From Saccharicrinis carchari (GTDB lineage Bacteria > Bacteroidota > Bacteroidia > Bacteroidales > Marinilabiliaceae): a stretch of 64,000 nt of DNA. Of the stretch, positions 1-9,679 are shown piece after piece; within the stretch, counting starts at the first letter, position 1; every line of letters begins with the position of its first letter. Location of the stretch: assembly GCF_900182605.1 (NCBI RefSeq), contig NZ_FXTB01000002.1, forward strand, positions 434,001 to 498,000, in the 5' to 3' direction. A program made the translations under genes and the position numbers. Under the pieces are notes generated by a model. That model was given only the letters and a program-made list of their open reading frames with translations, did no database searches and had not been told where the DNA came from.

Positions 1-1034
1 ATGTAGATCCCGAGGATTATTGGAAAATGACAAAAGTAAAGGTTGATGGCGAAAAAAAGATTGTACAAACCGACGAAGAAGGAAGAATAGCTTTCTCAGG
101 TAAGTATGGCAGCGACCTTTTGCAGGAGATTGCCAATTACGGGCTGGTGGCCAGTGTGATTGCACAAGATAACGAATTTGATGTGATACATGCACACGAT
201 TGGCTGGCCTATCCCGCCGGAATTGCTGCTAAGGAAGCATCAGGTAAACCTTTGGTGGTACATGTTCATGCCACCGACTTCGACCGGAGTGGCGGTAGTG
301 TTAATCCTACCGTATTCGAAATCGAAAAAAGAGGATTGGACGCTGCCGATAAAGTGATTACCGTAAGTAATCTAACCCGGACTATCGTAATTGAAAAATA
401 TGGTGTAAACCCTGACAAGGTGGTTACCGTGTACAATGCCGTGGAACCAAAGGATATGGGAACCGAATTACCCTTTAAAAAGAACAAAGACGAAAAAATT
501 GTTACTTTTTTAGGAAGAATTACAATGCAAAAAGGACCGGAATATTTTGTGGAAGCCGCTTATCGCGTTCTGCAAAAAATGGACAACGTACGCTTTGTGA
601 TGGCAGGCAGCGGCGATTTGATGGAAAAGATGATTCGAAGGGCTGCTGAACTGAAAATAACCGACAAATTTCACTTTACAGGTTTTCTTAAGGGGGAGGA
701 TGTTTTTACCATGCTGCGCATGAGCGACTTATATGTTATGCCATCGGTTTCAGAACCGTTCGGTATATCACCTTTAGAAGCCATGCAGAGCAACGTGCCC
801 GTACTTATCTCGTACCAATCGGGGGTAGCCGAGATATTAAACCATGCCATTAAAACTAATTTCTGGGACATAGAGGCCATGGCAGATGCTATTTATGGCG
901 TATTGAAATACCCTTCGTTATCAACAATGTTTATCCATCATGGTAAGAGTGAGGTCGAATCGCTGAAGTGGGAAGATTCCGCTCTAAAGGTAAAAGAAGT
1001 ATATGATTCCGTAGCTCAAATAAAAAATATCTAA
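1..1034 (+). CDS. GT4 family glycosyltransferase (glycogen/starch synthase-like), 5' partial
   Basis: C-terminal part of a retaining GT-B glycosyltransferase, probably acting in alpha-glucan synthesis. The reading frame (codons from base 3) is open to the left edge, with residues VDPEDYWK before the first ATG at 27, so that ATG is internal and the true start lies outside the window. Visible motifs are HAHDWLA in the N-terminal Rossmann half, FLGRI opening the second Rossmann half, and EPFGISPLE, the conserved E-X7-E donor-binding motif of GT4 enzymes. The GH57-like gene follows after 19 nt, a pairing common in Bacteroidetes glycogen loci, so the two are probably co-transcribed. Substrate specificity cannot be read from the sequence; a maltodextrin or glycogen acceptor is inferred from context. 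Confidence 0.85.
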   Translation, partial: VDPEDYWKMTKVKVDGEKKIVQTDEEGRIAFSGKYGSDLLQEIANYGLVASVIAQDNEFDVIHAHDWLAYPAGIAAKEASGKPLVVHVHATDFDRSGGSVNPTVFEIEKRGLDAADKVITVSNLTRTIVIEKYGVNPDKVVTVYNAVEPKDMGTELPFKKNKDEKIVTFLGRITMQKGPEYFVEAAYRVLQKMDNVRFVMAGSGDLMEKMIRRAAELKITDKFHFTGFLKGEDVFTMLRMSDLYVMPSVSEPFGISPLEAMQSNVPVLISYQSGVAEILNHAIKTNFWDIEAMADAIYGVLKYPSLSTMFIHHGKSEVESLKWEDSALKVKEVYDSVAQIKNI

Positions 1035-1053
1035 CCAAAAAATCTACAAGCGC

Positions 1054-2373
1054 ATGAAAACTATTTGCTTATATTTCCAAGTTCATCAGCCATTTCGTTT
1101 TCGCCGTTATCGCTTTTTTGATATTGGTAACGACCATTATTATTACGACGATTATAGCAACGAGAGCATGTTGGCAAAGATTTCTGAAAAAAGCTATTTG
1201 CCTACCAACGATATATTACTTAAGCTCTTAAAAGCCAATAAAGGCAAGTTTAAGGTCGCTTTTTCATTGTCGGGTCTGGTTATCAAACAATTTCAATTGT
1301 ACGCCCCGGAAGTGATTGAAAGCTTTCAACGGCTTGCCGATACCGGTTATGTTGAGTTTTTGGCGGAAACAAATTGCCACTCATTGGTTGCCTTAAAGGA
1401 TAAAACTGAATTTGAACGTCAGGTTAAAGCGCACAGCACCACCATTAAGGAGCTTTTTAATCAGGAACCTACGGTATTTAGAAATACGGAACTCATTTAT
1501 TCGGACGAGATGGGGGACATGGTAAATAAAATGGGTTACAAAGCGATGCTCACCGAAGGTGCAAAGCACGTGTTGGGATGGAAAAGTCCTAACTATCTTT
1601 ATTGCAATGATATTAATCCAAAGTTAAAAGTGCTGCTCAATAATTTTAACCTGAGCGATGATATAGCCTTCCGTTTTGGTAATCAGTCATGGAATGAGTG
1701 GCCCCTTACGGCAGAAAAATATGCCCAATGGCTCTTGGATTTAGATCCTAAATCGGAAGTAATCAACTTGTTTATGAACTACGAAACTTTTGGCGAACAC
1801 CAATGGAAAGAGACCGGAATATTTGAGTTCTTGCAAAGCTTACCCGGCGAAATACTCAAACACAAGGAGCTTTCTTTTTCTACCCCGTCTGAGGTAGTAG
1901 AAAAGCTTCAGCCTATATCACCCATTAGTGTTCCGCATCCCATCTCGTGGGCCGACGAAGAGCGTGACCTTACAGCCTGGCTCGGTAACGAAATGCAAGA
2001 GGAAGCATTCAATAAGTTGTACAAGCTGCTGCCCAAAATACAAAAATGTTCGGACCCCAAACTCTGTGACGACTGGCTTTACCTGCAAGCCAGCGATCAT
2101 TTTTATTACATGTGTACCAAATATTTTTCCGATGGCGACGTACATGCTTATTTTAACCCATATGAATCGCCCTATCAGGCTTTTATTAATTATATGAACG
2201 TTTTGAGTGACTTTAGCTTGAGGTTGAATGCGGCCGTACCCGAAAATACGCAAGAAGAATCTATCTCCAACCTCACTAATATGTTAAAAGAAAGAGAAGA
2301 TAAAATAGCGGAATTGGAGCAAAGTCTAAAAAAACTCAGAGCTAAAAAAACAAAGAAACAAAACATCGTTTAA
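1054..2373 (+). CDS. GH57 alpha-amylase-like protein with altered catalytic Asp
   Basis: Glycoside hydrolase family 57 member of 439 residues. The first GH57 motif HQP is at residues 11-13. The expected nucleophile is kept as E146 (FRNTEL). At the position of the usual acid/base Asp (family pattern MDYETFGEH) the protein has Asn: MNYETFGEH, N242, codon AAC. These positions correspond to E145 and D237 as recalled for the Methanocaldococcus jannaschii enzyme. GH57 alpha-amylase-like proteins with an incomplete catalytic pair are known from Bacteroidetes, so this copy may bind or remodel alpha-glucan rather than hydrolyse it. The last 45 residues are charged and predicted coiled coil (LKEREDKIAELEQ). 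No signal peptide, so cytoplasmic. It lies between the GT4 and CBM48 genes in a glycogen cluster. Confidence 0.88.
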   Translation: MKTICLYFQVHQPFRFRRYRFFDIGNDHYYYDDYSNESMLAKISEKSYLPTNDILLKLLKANKGKFKVAFSLSGLVIKQFQLYAPEVIESFQRLADTGYVEFLAETNCHSLVALKDKTEFERQVKAHSTTIKELFNQEPTVFRNTELIYSDEMGDMVNKMGYKAMLTEGAKHVLGWKSPNYLYCNDINPKLKVLLNNFNLSDDIAFRFGNQSWNEWPLTAEKYAQWLLDLDPKSEVINLFMNYETFGEHQWKETGIFEFLQSLPGEILKHKELSFSTPSEVVEKLQPISPISVPHPISWADEERDLTAWLGNEMQEEAFNKLYKLLPKIQKCSDPKLCDDWLYLQASDHFYYMCTKYFSDGDVHAYFNPYESPYQAFINYMNVLSDFSLRLNAAVPENTQEESISNLTNMLKEREDKIAELEQSLKKLRAKKTKKQNIV

Positions 2374-2443
2374 CCATACCTTAAGCATGTTATTACAATT
2401 GTGCTTTACGTAGTATTGTCAAACCTATTTAACAATAAATATC

Positions 2444-2755
2444 ATGAGTATCAAAAAACAATTTTTAAAGAGTAAACCAGAATGTAAGGTTACCTTCAAA
2501 TTTGTGAAGAAAGCCGACTTAAAACCAAAGACAGTAAAAGTGATTGGTGATTTTAACAATTGGGACGAGAATGCGGAACCAATGAAAGCGTTAAAATCAG
2601 GTGACTTCACGCAAACAATCAACCTAAGCACTAATGCACAATATCAATTTAGGTATTTGGTTGACGGTAGCCAGTGGTATAACGATGAGCAAGCCGATGG
2701 ATATAAAGATGCGGGTTTAGGTAACTCCGAGCAAAACAGCGTTTTACATCTTTAA
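2444..2755 (+). CDS. Stand-alone CBM48 / isoamylase N-terminal-like glycogen-binding protein
   Basis: Small 103-residue cytoplasmic protein that is essentially one CBM48/AMPK-beta-type glycogen-binding domain. Visible signatures are GDFNNWD (residues about 36-42), YQFRYLVDG and a following W..DE.AD segment, which carry the aromatic residues that stack on glucan in this family. No catalytic domain is attached; CBM48 is usually fused to branching or debranching enzymes. It follows the GH57-like gene by 70 nt and is closed by a strong terminator, so it is the last gene of the first glycogen transcript. A role in tethering enzymes to glycogen or sensing it is an inference. Confidence 0.85.
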   Translation: MSIKKQFLKSKPECKVTFKFVKKADLKPKTVKVIGDFNNWDENAEPMKALKSGDFTQTINLSTNAQYQFRYLVDGSQWYNDEQADGYKDAGLGNSEQNSVLHL

Positions 2756-2828
2756 CAAACGATTGCTCTACCTTAGCCTTTTTCAAAAAACATAATACTT
2801 TTTTGTTTGCCTAAAGGTAGATTAGAAC

Positions 2829-2880
2829 AAAAAGCGCAAAAATAAACGTATGTTTATTTAGTATTGCGCTTTTTATGTGA
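2829..2880 (+). terminator. Rho-independent terminator after the CBM48 gene
   Basis: A perfect 11-bp stem, AAAAAGCGCAA (2829-2839) pairing with TTGCGCTTTTT (2864-2874), encloses a second short stem (AATAAAC with GTTTATT) and ends in a T run. It separates the GT4-GH57-CBM48 unit from the downstream synthase-phosphorylase gene. The A-rich left arm means it may act on both strands. Confidence 0.85.
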
Positions 2881-2998
2881 ACATACCAATGGTAAATAAC
2901 AGAATAAAACTTAATTTGTATGGTAAAGCTAAAGCAATTAGGATGAATTTCATTTTATTGTTAATGCTTGACCTTAAATTGATTTATAGCACAGTAAG

Positions 2999-5900
2999 AT
3001 GGAAAAAAATTATTTAAAACCCGATTATGTTTTTGAAACAAGTTGGGAAGTTTGCAATAAGATGGGCGGTATTCATACTGTTTTATCTACCAAAGCCTCT
3101 ACCATGGTGGAGAACTTCGGAGAACAAGTTATTTTTATAGGTCCGGATATATATACGGGCAGCAAGTTATCACCAGAATTTGAAACGGACAATACCCTTT
3201 TTCCTGAGTGGAAGGAAATGCTTCTGCAAGAAGGCCTTGGCGTTAGAACAGGAAGGTGGAAAGTAGTGGGTAAACCTATTGCGCTATTGATTGACTTTAG
3301 TTCTTTCATCCCCCAAAAAAATAATATCTTATCCCGATTTTGGGAGCTGTATAAAGTTGACTCTTTATCGGGCCAATGGGATTATATTGAATCATCCTTG
3401 TTTGGGTACGCCGTGGGCAAGGTGATAGAAAGTTTTTATAAGTGCTATCTTAATGTAAATCATAAGGTGATAGCACATTTTAACGAGTGGATGACGGGTA
3501 GTGGTGCACTTTATCTAAAAGAGAAGCTACCGCACGTGGGAACGGTTTTTACCACACATGCTACTGTTGTTGGTCGTTCGCTTGCCGGACACGGCGAACC
3601 CTTGCACGATAAGCTGCAAAGCTATAATGCCGATGTACGGGCGCACGACCTTGGTGTAGTGGCCAAGCATTCCATGGAAAAAAATTGTGCCCTTAATGTG
3701 GATTGCTTTACCACTGTTTCGGAGATTACCGCCCAAGAATGTGCTCAATTTACAGGACGTAAAGTGGACGTTGTTACACCTAACGGTTTTGAGAGCGATT
3801 TTGTGCCTAAAGGTAAGGAGTTTGATAAAAGGCGCCAGAATGCGCGCACGCAGTTAAAAAAAGTATCGGAAGCATTGCTCGGTCATAAGATAGCCGATGA
3901 TGCTCTTTTTGTGGCCAATAGTGGCAGATACGAGTACCGGAATAAAGGTATAGATGTGTTTTTAGACGGGCTAAAAAACCTTAACGACCAAAAGGACTAT
4001 AAAAGAGAAACCATTGTATTTGTACTGATACCAGCCAACACTTACGGTGCCCGAAAGGACTTAATGGCCAAGCTAAATGGCGAAAATGACAAGGTACTCG
4101 AAAACCCTTTTTTAACCCACGGATTGAACGACCTGGGTTACGACCCCATTATCAATAAATTGCAGGATATTCATCTAAATAACGATAAGGACGATAAGGT
4201 GAAATTAATTTTTGTGCCCTCGTACCTAAATGGAGATGATGGTATCTTTAACCTTTCTTATTACGACATTATCATTGGGATGGATTTAACTGTTTTTCCA
4301 TCTTACTACGAACCATGGGGTTATACGCCATTGGAGAGCCTTGCTTTTTGTATCCCCACCATTACCACTAACCTGGCCGGCTTTGGAGTTTGGGCTTCGC
4401 AGTTCTCCAAAGGAATCGAAGATGGCGTGGCCATTATCAATCGTAACGACCATAATAATACAGAAACGTCTCTTGCAATAGCTGATACTATTGCCCGCTT
4501 TGCTGCGATATCCTCAAGTGAGCTTAAAGAAATAAGAAAAAAAGCCCAGATGATTTCCACTCGTGTAGAATGGAATCTGTTGTTCGAAAACTATTTTAAA
4601 GCCTACGATTTTGCCCTTATGGCAGTGGATAGCCGAAAAGATAAGATAGGGGAATTGAAGGTAGAAAAACGTATTCATGTAAAAGCAGAAAAGTCAGCTC
4701 TACCCGTATGGAAAAAGCTTTTCATCAGCTCTAAGCTTCCCCAAAGGATACAGAGCCTGCATGAATTGTCCAGAAATCTTTGGTGGACATGGAATTATCA
4801 GGCGACTGAGCTATTTGAATCCATCGACCTTGAAACTTGGTACAAGTGTGGTAAAGATCCTATTAAGTTGCTGCAACGTGTTAGTTACGATAAGCTAATT
4901 GAGTTGTCGGAGAAAACTGATTTTGTAGAAGAATTGGATCGTGTTTACGCCATGTTCCGCCAATATATGGATCGACCACAAAAAACAGATCCCTCGATTG
5001 CTTATTTCAGTATGGAGTACGGCATAAATGACGTGCTTAAAATATATTCAGGTGGACTGGGTGTGTTGGCAGGTGATTATCTGAAAGAAGCCAGTGATTC
5101 AGGAGTAAATATGACCGCTGTAGGTCTGTTGTATAAATTCGGCTATTTCAGACAGTCGGTATCGGTACACGGCGACCAGGAGGCCAATTTCGACAGGCAG
5201 GAGTTTTCAAATCTGCCTTTAACCGAAGTAACTGGTCCCGATGGTAATCCTATTGTGTTAAAGATGTCGCCTCCCGGAAGAACCGTATATGTGAAGGTAT
5301 GGCGCGCCGACGTAGGACAAATTCCTTTGTACTTGCTCGACACGGATCATGAACGGAATAACGAAACCGACCGACACATCACCCACAGTTTATATGGAGG
5401 AGATTGGGAAAATAGGTTGAAACAAGAGATACTGCTCGGAATGGGAGGTATTCAGCTATTGGACCGCTTAGGTATTAAAACCAACCTTTATCATTGTAAC
5501 GAAGGGCATGCTGCACTCATTAATGTATCCAGATTGGTAAAGCACGTAGCGAAAGGACGTTCGTTCCCCGAAGCTATGGAAATAGTGCGGGCTTCCTCAT
5601 TGTTTACCACACACACCCCCGTGCCCGCAGGTCATGATAAATTCGATGAGGACTTGATTCGCGTTTATTTCCGTCATGTACCGGAAAGGTTACAAATATC
5701 GTGGGACGATTTTATGGCTTTAGGTCGGGAGAATCCTGAGGATAAACACGAAAAGTTCTCGATGAGTGTGTTGGCCGTAAAAACATCACAGCAAATAAAC
5801 GGGGTGAGCTGGCTGCATGGCGAAGTGTCGCGCAACATGTTTCAACATCTCTGGAAAGGCTTTTTCCCGGAGGAAGTACCCATTGGCCATGTAACAAATG

Positions 5901-7231
5901 GTGTTCATTATGGAACTTGGACTTCGGCAGATTTTCAACGACTCTATGAAGAGAAGTTTGATAAAAATTTTAAAAACGACTTGTCTAACAAAGACTATTG
6001 GAGGCAAATACAGCATGTTGACGACAAAGACATCTGGAAAGTAAGAACTGGACTTAGAACAAGACTTCTTAATTATGTGAAAAAAAGGATGGCGGCAAAC
6101 ATGGCACAAAGCCATAGTGATCCGGCTCAAATATTAGAGGTGTTGGACGCTATGGATCCGAATGCGCTAACAATTGGTTTTGCGCGTCGATTTGCCACAT
6201 ACAAACGTGCCCATTTGTTATTTACAGATGAACAGCGTCTGTCAGAAATTGTAAACAATCCGGAACGACCGGTTCAATTTCTTTTTGCCGGTAAAGCGCA
6301 CCCTGCCGATGGCGGCGGGCAGGCATTGATAAAGCGTATAGTGGAAATATCAAAGAAACCTGAGTTCCTGGGTAAAATCATATTTTTGGAAAACTACGAT
6401 ATGAAGCTGGCCAAAAGATTGGTAACAGGTGTTGATATTTGGCTTAATACGCCTACTCGACCACTTGAAGCTTCGGGTACCAGTGGCGAAAAAGCCGAAT
6501 TAAACGGAGTGCTTAATTTTAGTGTTTTAGACGGTTGGTGGTACGAAGGGTATCGTGAAGGTGCAGGCTGGAGCCTCTCAGATAAAAGGGTTTATGGCGA
6601 TCAAAAACACCAGGACGAACTGGATGCAGCCATTATTTACGGTATGCTCGAAAATGAGATAGTGCCTTTGTTCTACGATAAAAATGAGTATGGCATATCG
6701 CGCGGGTGGATTCAGTATATTAAAAATTCTATTTCGGAAATTGCTCCTACTTACACAACAAAGCGTATGATGGACGATTACCTGGAACGGTTTTATTTAA
6801 AGATGGATAGCCAGGTAAAAGAGCTGGTTAAAAATGATTATGCTAAAGTGCATGATATTACTGCATGGAAAAGAAAAGTGAAGTCTAATTGGAATAACGT
6901 AGAGGTTGTAAATGTAGATATGCCCGATATTTATACCCATCAGTTGGGTATTGGCGAAATCTATAAAATAAATCTGGTGATAGATTTAAAGGCCTTGGAA
7001 GGCATAGACCTATCAGTACAGGTTATTTTTGCTGAAGTAAACAGTGAGGGGGTAGCCAAAATGTTGAGCATTGAGGACTTTGAATTAGTTAAAAGAGAAG
7101 GCTCAAAACTTTATTTTTCCATTGCTCATAAATTGAATATTCCGGGGGTGTATAACTTCGGTATTAGGATGTTCCCTGTAAACAAGGATTTAAATATTCA
7201 AACAGACATGTCCTGTGTAAGATGGATATAG
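2999..7231 (+). CDS. Fused GT3 glycogen synthase - GT35 alpha-glucan phosphorylase
   Basis: One 1410-residue polypeptide carrying two opposing glycogen activities. Residues 1 to about 560 are a GT3 (eukaryotic-type, UDP-glucose) glycogen synthase: the hallmark ETSWEVCNKMGGIHTV is near the N-terminus and the E-X7-E motif EPWGYTPLE follows. Residues about 578-665 match the DUF3417 segment (LSRNLWWTWNYQA), which normally begins the second family. Residues about 668-1290 are an alpha-glucan phosphorylase: YFSMEYGI, SGGLGVLAGDYLKEASD, and the PLP site EASGTSGEKAELNG with Schiff-base lysine K1165. A beta-rich tail of about 100 residues ends the protein. In most bacteria these are separate proteins of roughly 550 and 850 residues. 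The frame is intact across the junction with no internal stop. The gene is monocistronic between two terminators. Both active sites look complete. Confidence 0.92.
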   Translation: MEKNYLKPDYVFETSWEVCNKMGGIHTVLSTKASTMVENFGEQVIFIGPDIYTGSKLSPEFETDNTLFPEWKEMLLQEGLGVRTGRWKVVGKPIALLIDFSSFIPQKNNILSRFWELYKVDSLSGQWDYIESSLFGYAVGKVIESFYKCYLNVNHKVIAHFNEWMTGSGALYLKEKLPHVGTVFTTHATVVGRSLAGHGEPLHDKLQSYNADVRAHDLGVVAKHSMEKNCALNVDCFTTVSEITAQECAQFTGRKVDVVTPNGFESDFVPKGKEFDKRRQNARTQLKKVSEALLGHKIADDALFVANSGRYEYRNKGIDVFLDGLKNLNDQKDYKRETIVFVLIPANTYGARKDLMAKLNGENDKVLENPFLTHGLNDLGYDPIINKLQDIHLNNDKDDKVKLIFVPSYLNGDDGIFNLSYYDIIIGMDLTVFPSYYEPWGYTPLESLAFCIPTITTNLAGFGVWASQFSKGIEDGVAIINRNDHNNTETSLAIADTIARFAAISSSELKEIRKKAQMISTRVEWNLLFENYFKAYDFALMAVDSRKDKIGELKVEKRIHVKAEKSALPVWKKLFISSKLPQRIQSLHELSRNLWWTWNYQATELFESIDLETWYKCGKDPIKLLQRVSYDKLIELSEKTDFVEELDRVYAMFRQYMDRPQKTDPSIAYFSMEYGINDVLKIYSGGLGVLAGDYLKEASDSGVNMTAVGLLYKFGYFRQSVSVHGDQEANFDRQEFSNLPLTEVTGPDGNPIVLKMSPPGRTVYVKVWRADVGQIPLYLLDTDHERNNETDRHITHSLYGGDWENRLKQEILLGMGGIQLLDRLGIKTNLYHCNEGHAALINVSRLVKHVAKGRSFPEAMEIVRASSLFTTHTPVPAGHDKFDEDLIRVYFRHVPERLQISWDDFMALGRENPEDKHEKFSMSVLAVKTSQQINGVSWLHGEVSRNMFQHLWKGFFPEEVPIGHVTNGVHYGTWTSADFQRLYEEKFDKNFKNDLSNKDYWRQIQHVDDKDIWKVRTGLRTRLLNYVKKRMAANMAQSHSDPAQILEVLDAMDPNALTIGFARRFATYKRAHLLFTDEQRLSEIVNNPERPVQFLFAGKAHPADGGGQALIKRIVEISKKPEFLGKIIFLENYDMKLAKRLVTGVDIWLNTPTRPLEASGTSGEKAELNGVLNFSVLDGWWYEGYREGAGWSLSDKRVYGDQKHQDELDAAIIYGMLENEIVPLFYDKNEYGISRGWIQYIKNSISEIAPTYTTKRMMDDYLERFYLKMDSQVKELVKNDYAKVHDITAWKRKVKSNWNNVEVVNVDMPDIYTHQLGIGEIYKINLVIDLKALEGIDLSVQVIFAEVNSEGVAKMLSIEDFELVKREGSKLYFSIAHKLNIPGVYNFGIRMFPVNKDLNIQTDMSCVRWI

Positions 7232-7253
7232 AAACAGGTGAGCGTGTTGATTA

Positions 7254-7301
7254 AAAATGCCCAACCGGATATTTATCTGGTTGGGCATTTTGTTTTTTTT
7301 A
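7254..7301 (+). terminator. Rho-independent terminator after the synthase-phosphorylase gene
   Basis: A perfect 13-bp inverted repeat, AAAATGCCCAACC (7254-7266) and GGTTGGGCATTTT (7279-7291), with a 12-nt loop and a following run of eight T. It lies 22 nt after the stop codon. It is one of the strongest terminators in the window. Confidence 0.9.
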
Positions 7302-7663
7302 GCTCAGCGTTTTGCCGCTATGGAGGCACGGGTTTAAACATAAAGTAGGATGCCGGAGCCAATATAACCTTGGGGTTCAATGGCATATTATCCTTAATGC
7401 TGGGTTCGGCCGTTGTACTATTTCACTCTATAATGAACGACTATGCACCTTGTCTGCTGCATAAGCACATGGAATGCAGAACAGATGGGTATTATAGCAT
7501 ATATATATATGTTAACAATTGATTATTTACGCTACCAGGGTGCCATTCTATCTGAATTGCGCGAAATATTGCTTATCCTTAAATACCTATATATTCTTTT
7601 TTTTTATAAATATTTCAGCGATTATAAATTGTTAATCATAAAAATGTGCGTTCACATTTAATT
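7302..7663. other. Intergenic region without recognisable gene
   Basis: About 360 nt between the terminator and the 3' end of the convergent glgB. The right half is very AT-rich. A possible 72-codon frame at 7443-7661 has no family resemblance, low-complexity hydrophobic composition and no clear ribosome-binding context, so it is not called. No terminator hairpin for glgB was found here. Confidence 0.6.
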
Positions 7664-9679
7664 TTAATGTACCCTTTTAGTTGGCAGACGCTCCATTACA
7701 AAGGCGGTGCGTGCCGGAATGTAAAGTTTGAGCTGATACTGGTCGCTATTAAAAGGCATACGTTCCGCAAAATAGGTGAGCGATTCATCAACATTAGCAT
7801 AGCCTCCAAATTTAGAATTATCGGTGCTGAGTATAATACGGTATTTTCCCGCATCTGTAAATATCCCGTAATCGGTATAGGAGTTGCTTGGTGACCAATT
7901 AAATATAAAATAGAACCTACCACGCTTAAAACACATCAGTTGATCCGATTCGTTTATGTTAACCCCATAGCAAGGCATGTTGTCGAGTAGAAAATCAGTT
8001 TTCGCTTTTTCAATCATTGCTTTATCAAAAGCGGCAAGGTATTTAAATTTAAGTTCGCTATTGTCCATCAATCCCCATTGACGACGCGCGTATTTATACG
8101 ACCAATTGTTACCCTCCCTGGGGAAGTCGATCCACTCGGGATGACCAAACTCGTTGCCCATAAAATTAAGGTATCCACCATAGGCCGTTGATAGTGTAGC
8201 CAAACGGATCATTTTATGTAAGGCCAATCCCCGATCAATGATAAGGCTCTCTGAGGCCAAATCCATTTTATCATACATCTCTTTATCAACCAGACGAAAA
8301 ATAATGGTTTTGTCGCCTACCAGAGCCTGATCGTGCGACTCGGCATAGGATATGGTTTTTTCTCCATAGCGGTGTTGCGATAGCTCATGGAATATTTGAC
8401 CTACGTTCCAGTGTTCATCACTGTATTCCTTTATCATTTTTATCCAAAAATCGGGTACTCCCATCGAAAGACGATAGTCAAAACCCAAGCCACCGTCCTG
8501 CACTGCACTGGCCAACCCGGGCAGGCCACTCATGTCCTCTGCTACGCTAATGGCATGCGGATTTATATGATGGATCAGTTGGTTGGCTAAGGTGAGGTAG
8601 GTCATGGCGTCGGTATCTTCCGTTCCGTTGTAATAATCGGAATAAGAAGAAAAGGAATACTCCAGACCATGGTGTGTATATAACATACTGGTTACCCCAT
8701 CAAACCGGAATCCATCGAAGTGAAATTCTTCAATCCAGTAGCGACAATTCGAGAGCAGAAACTGCAATACCTCCATTTTTCCGTAGTTAAAACACTTACT
8801 GTCCCATGCAGGGTGCTCCCCTCTGGGGCCGTCATGAAAGTATTGATACACGGTGCCGTCAAAGAATGCCAGGCCTTCTTCGCGGTTTTTTACCGCATGC
8901 GAATGAACGATGTCCATGATGACGGCAATGCCGTTTTTATGCGCTTCGTTAATTAGGTCTTTCAGCTCTTCGGGTGTTCCAAAACGTGACGAAACAGCAA
9001 AATAGTTCGATACGTGATACCCAAAGCTGCCATAATACGGATGTTCCTGAATGGCCATGAGCTGGATAGTGGTGTACCCGGCTTTGATGATACGCGGCAG
9101 CACCTTATCCTTAAACTCGGAAAACGTATTCACTTTCTCCTCTTCTGACGACATGCCCACATGCCCTTCGTATATGAGTAGGGGATTTACCTGAGGTATA
9201 AAGCCCTGGTCGTCCCATTTATATTTCTCTTGCGGCTGCCATACCTGTGCACTAAATATTTTTGTTTTTTCATCTTGCACCACGCGGTTAATATGCGATG
9301 GCAATCGTAATCCGTCGCCACCTTGCCAAAACATATGAAGTTTAAACAAGTCGCCATGCTTTATAACGGATTTGGGGATGAGCACCTCCCAATTGCCATT
9401 GTCTTTTTTCTCAAACTCGTACCTCTTGTCGCACAACCATTTGCTAAAGTCGCCGATTAAAAATAGTTGCGTGGCATTAGGTGCCCATTCCCTTAAGCGA
9501 TAGGCATCACCTATGTCATGCAAGCCATAATAATCGTAACCGCCTGCCATTTGGTACAGATTGCCAAAAATACGGTTTATGTCAGCGAGTGTGGTCTGAT
9601 AATGTTTAATCCTTTTTTTAATGGCATGCTCAAAAGGCTTTAGCCAAGGGTCGTTTTTTATAAAAGTAGGTGTTTCCAT
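7664..9679 (-). CDS. glgB: 1,4-alpha-glucan branching enzyme
   Basis: Transfers alpha-1,4-glucan segments to O-6 positions, creating the alpha-1,6 branches of glycogen. The 671-residue protein begins with a helical segment and a CBM48 domain (YRLREWAPNATQLFLIGDFSKW), followed by a GH13 barrel and a C-terminal beta domain. The catalytic triad is visible: nucleophile D327 in GFRFDGVTSM, acid/base E381 in VAEDMSG, and transition-state Asp D450 in YAESHDQ. The EHPYYGSFGYHVSNYFA segment and overall length fit the eukaryote-like GH13_8 subfamily rather than the longer E. coli type. It is convergent with the synthase-phosphorylase gene and completes the glycogen pathway; no ADP-glucose pyrophosphorylase is present, which fits the UDP-glucose GT3 synthase. 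The ATG at 9679 gives the full N-terminus. Confidence 0.95.
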   Translation of the reverse strand: METPTFIKNDPWLKPFEHAIKKRIKHYQTTLADINRIFGNLYQMAGGYDYYGLHDIGDAYRLREWAPNATQLFLIGDFSKWLCDKRYEFEKKDNGNWEVLIPKSVIKHGDLFKLHMFWQGGDGLRLPSHINRVVQDEKTKIFSAQVWQPQEKYKWDDQGFIPQVNPLLIYEGHVGMSSEEEKVNTFSEFKDKVLPRIIKAGYTTIQLMAIQEHPYYGSFGYHVSNYFAVSSRFGTPEELKDLINEAHKNGIAVIMDIVHSHAVKNREEGLAFFDGTVYQYFHDGPRGEHPAWDSKCFNYGKMEVLQFLLSNCRYWIEEFHFDGFRFDGVTSMLYTHHGLEYSFSSYSDYYNGTEDTDAMTYLTLANQLIHHINPHAISVAEDMSGLPGLASAVQDGGLGFDYRLSMGVPDFWIKMIKEYSDEHWNVGQIFHELSQHRYGEKTISYAESHDQALVGDKTIIFRLVDKEMYDKMDLASESLIIDRGLALHKMIRLATLSTAYGGYLNFMGNEFGHPEWIDFPREGNNWSYKYARRQWGLMDNSELKFKYLAAFDKAMIEKAKTDFLLDNMPCYGVNINESDQLMCFKRGRFYFIFNWSPSNSYTDYGIFTDAGKYRIILSTDNSKFGGYANVDESLTYFAERMPFNSDQYQLKLYIPARTAFVMERLPTKRVH

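Noticed and set aside
7443-7661. 72-codon frame downstream of the synthase-phosphorylase gene
   Set aside because: Low-complexity, AT-rich, no family, no ribosome-binding context.
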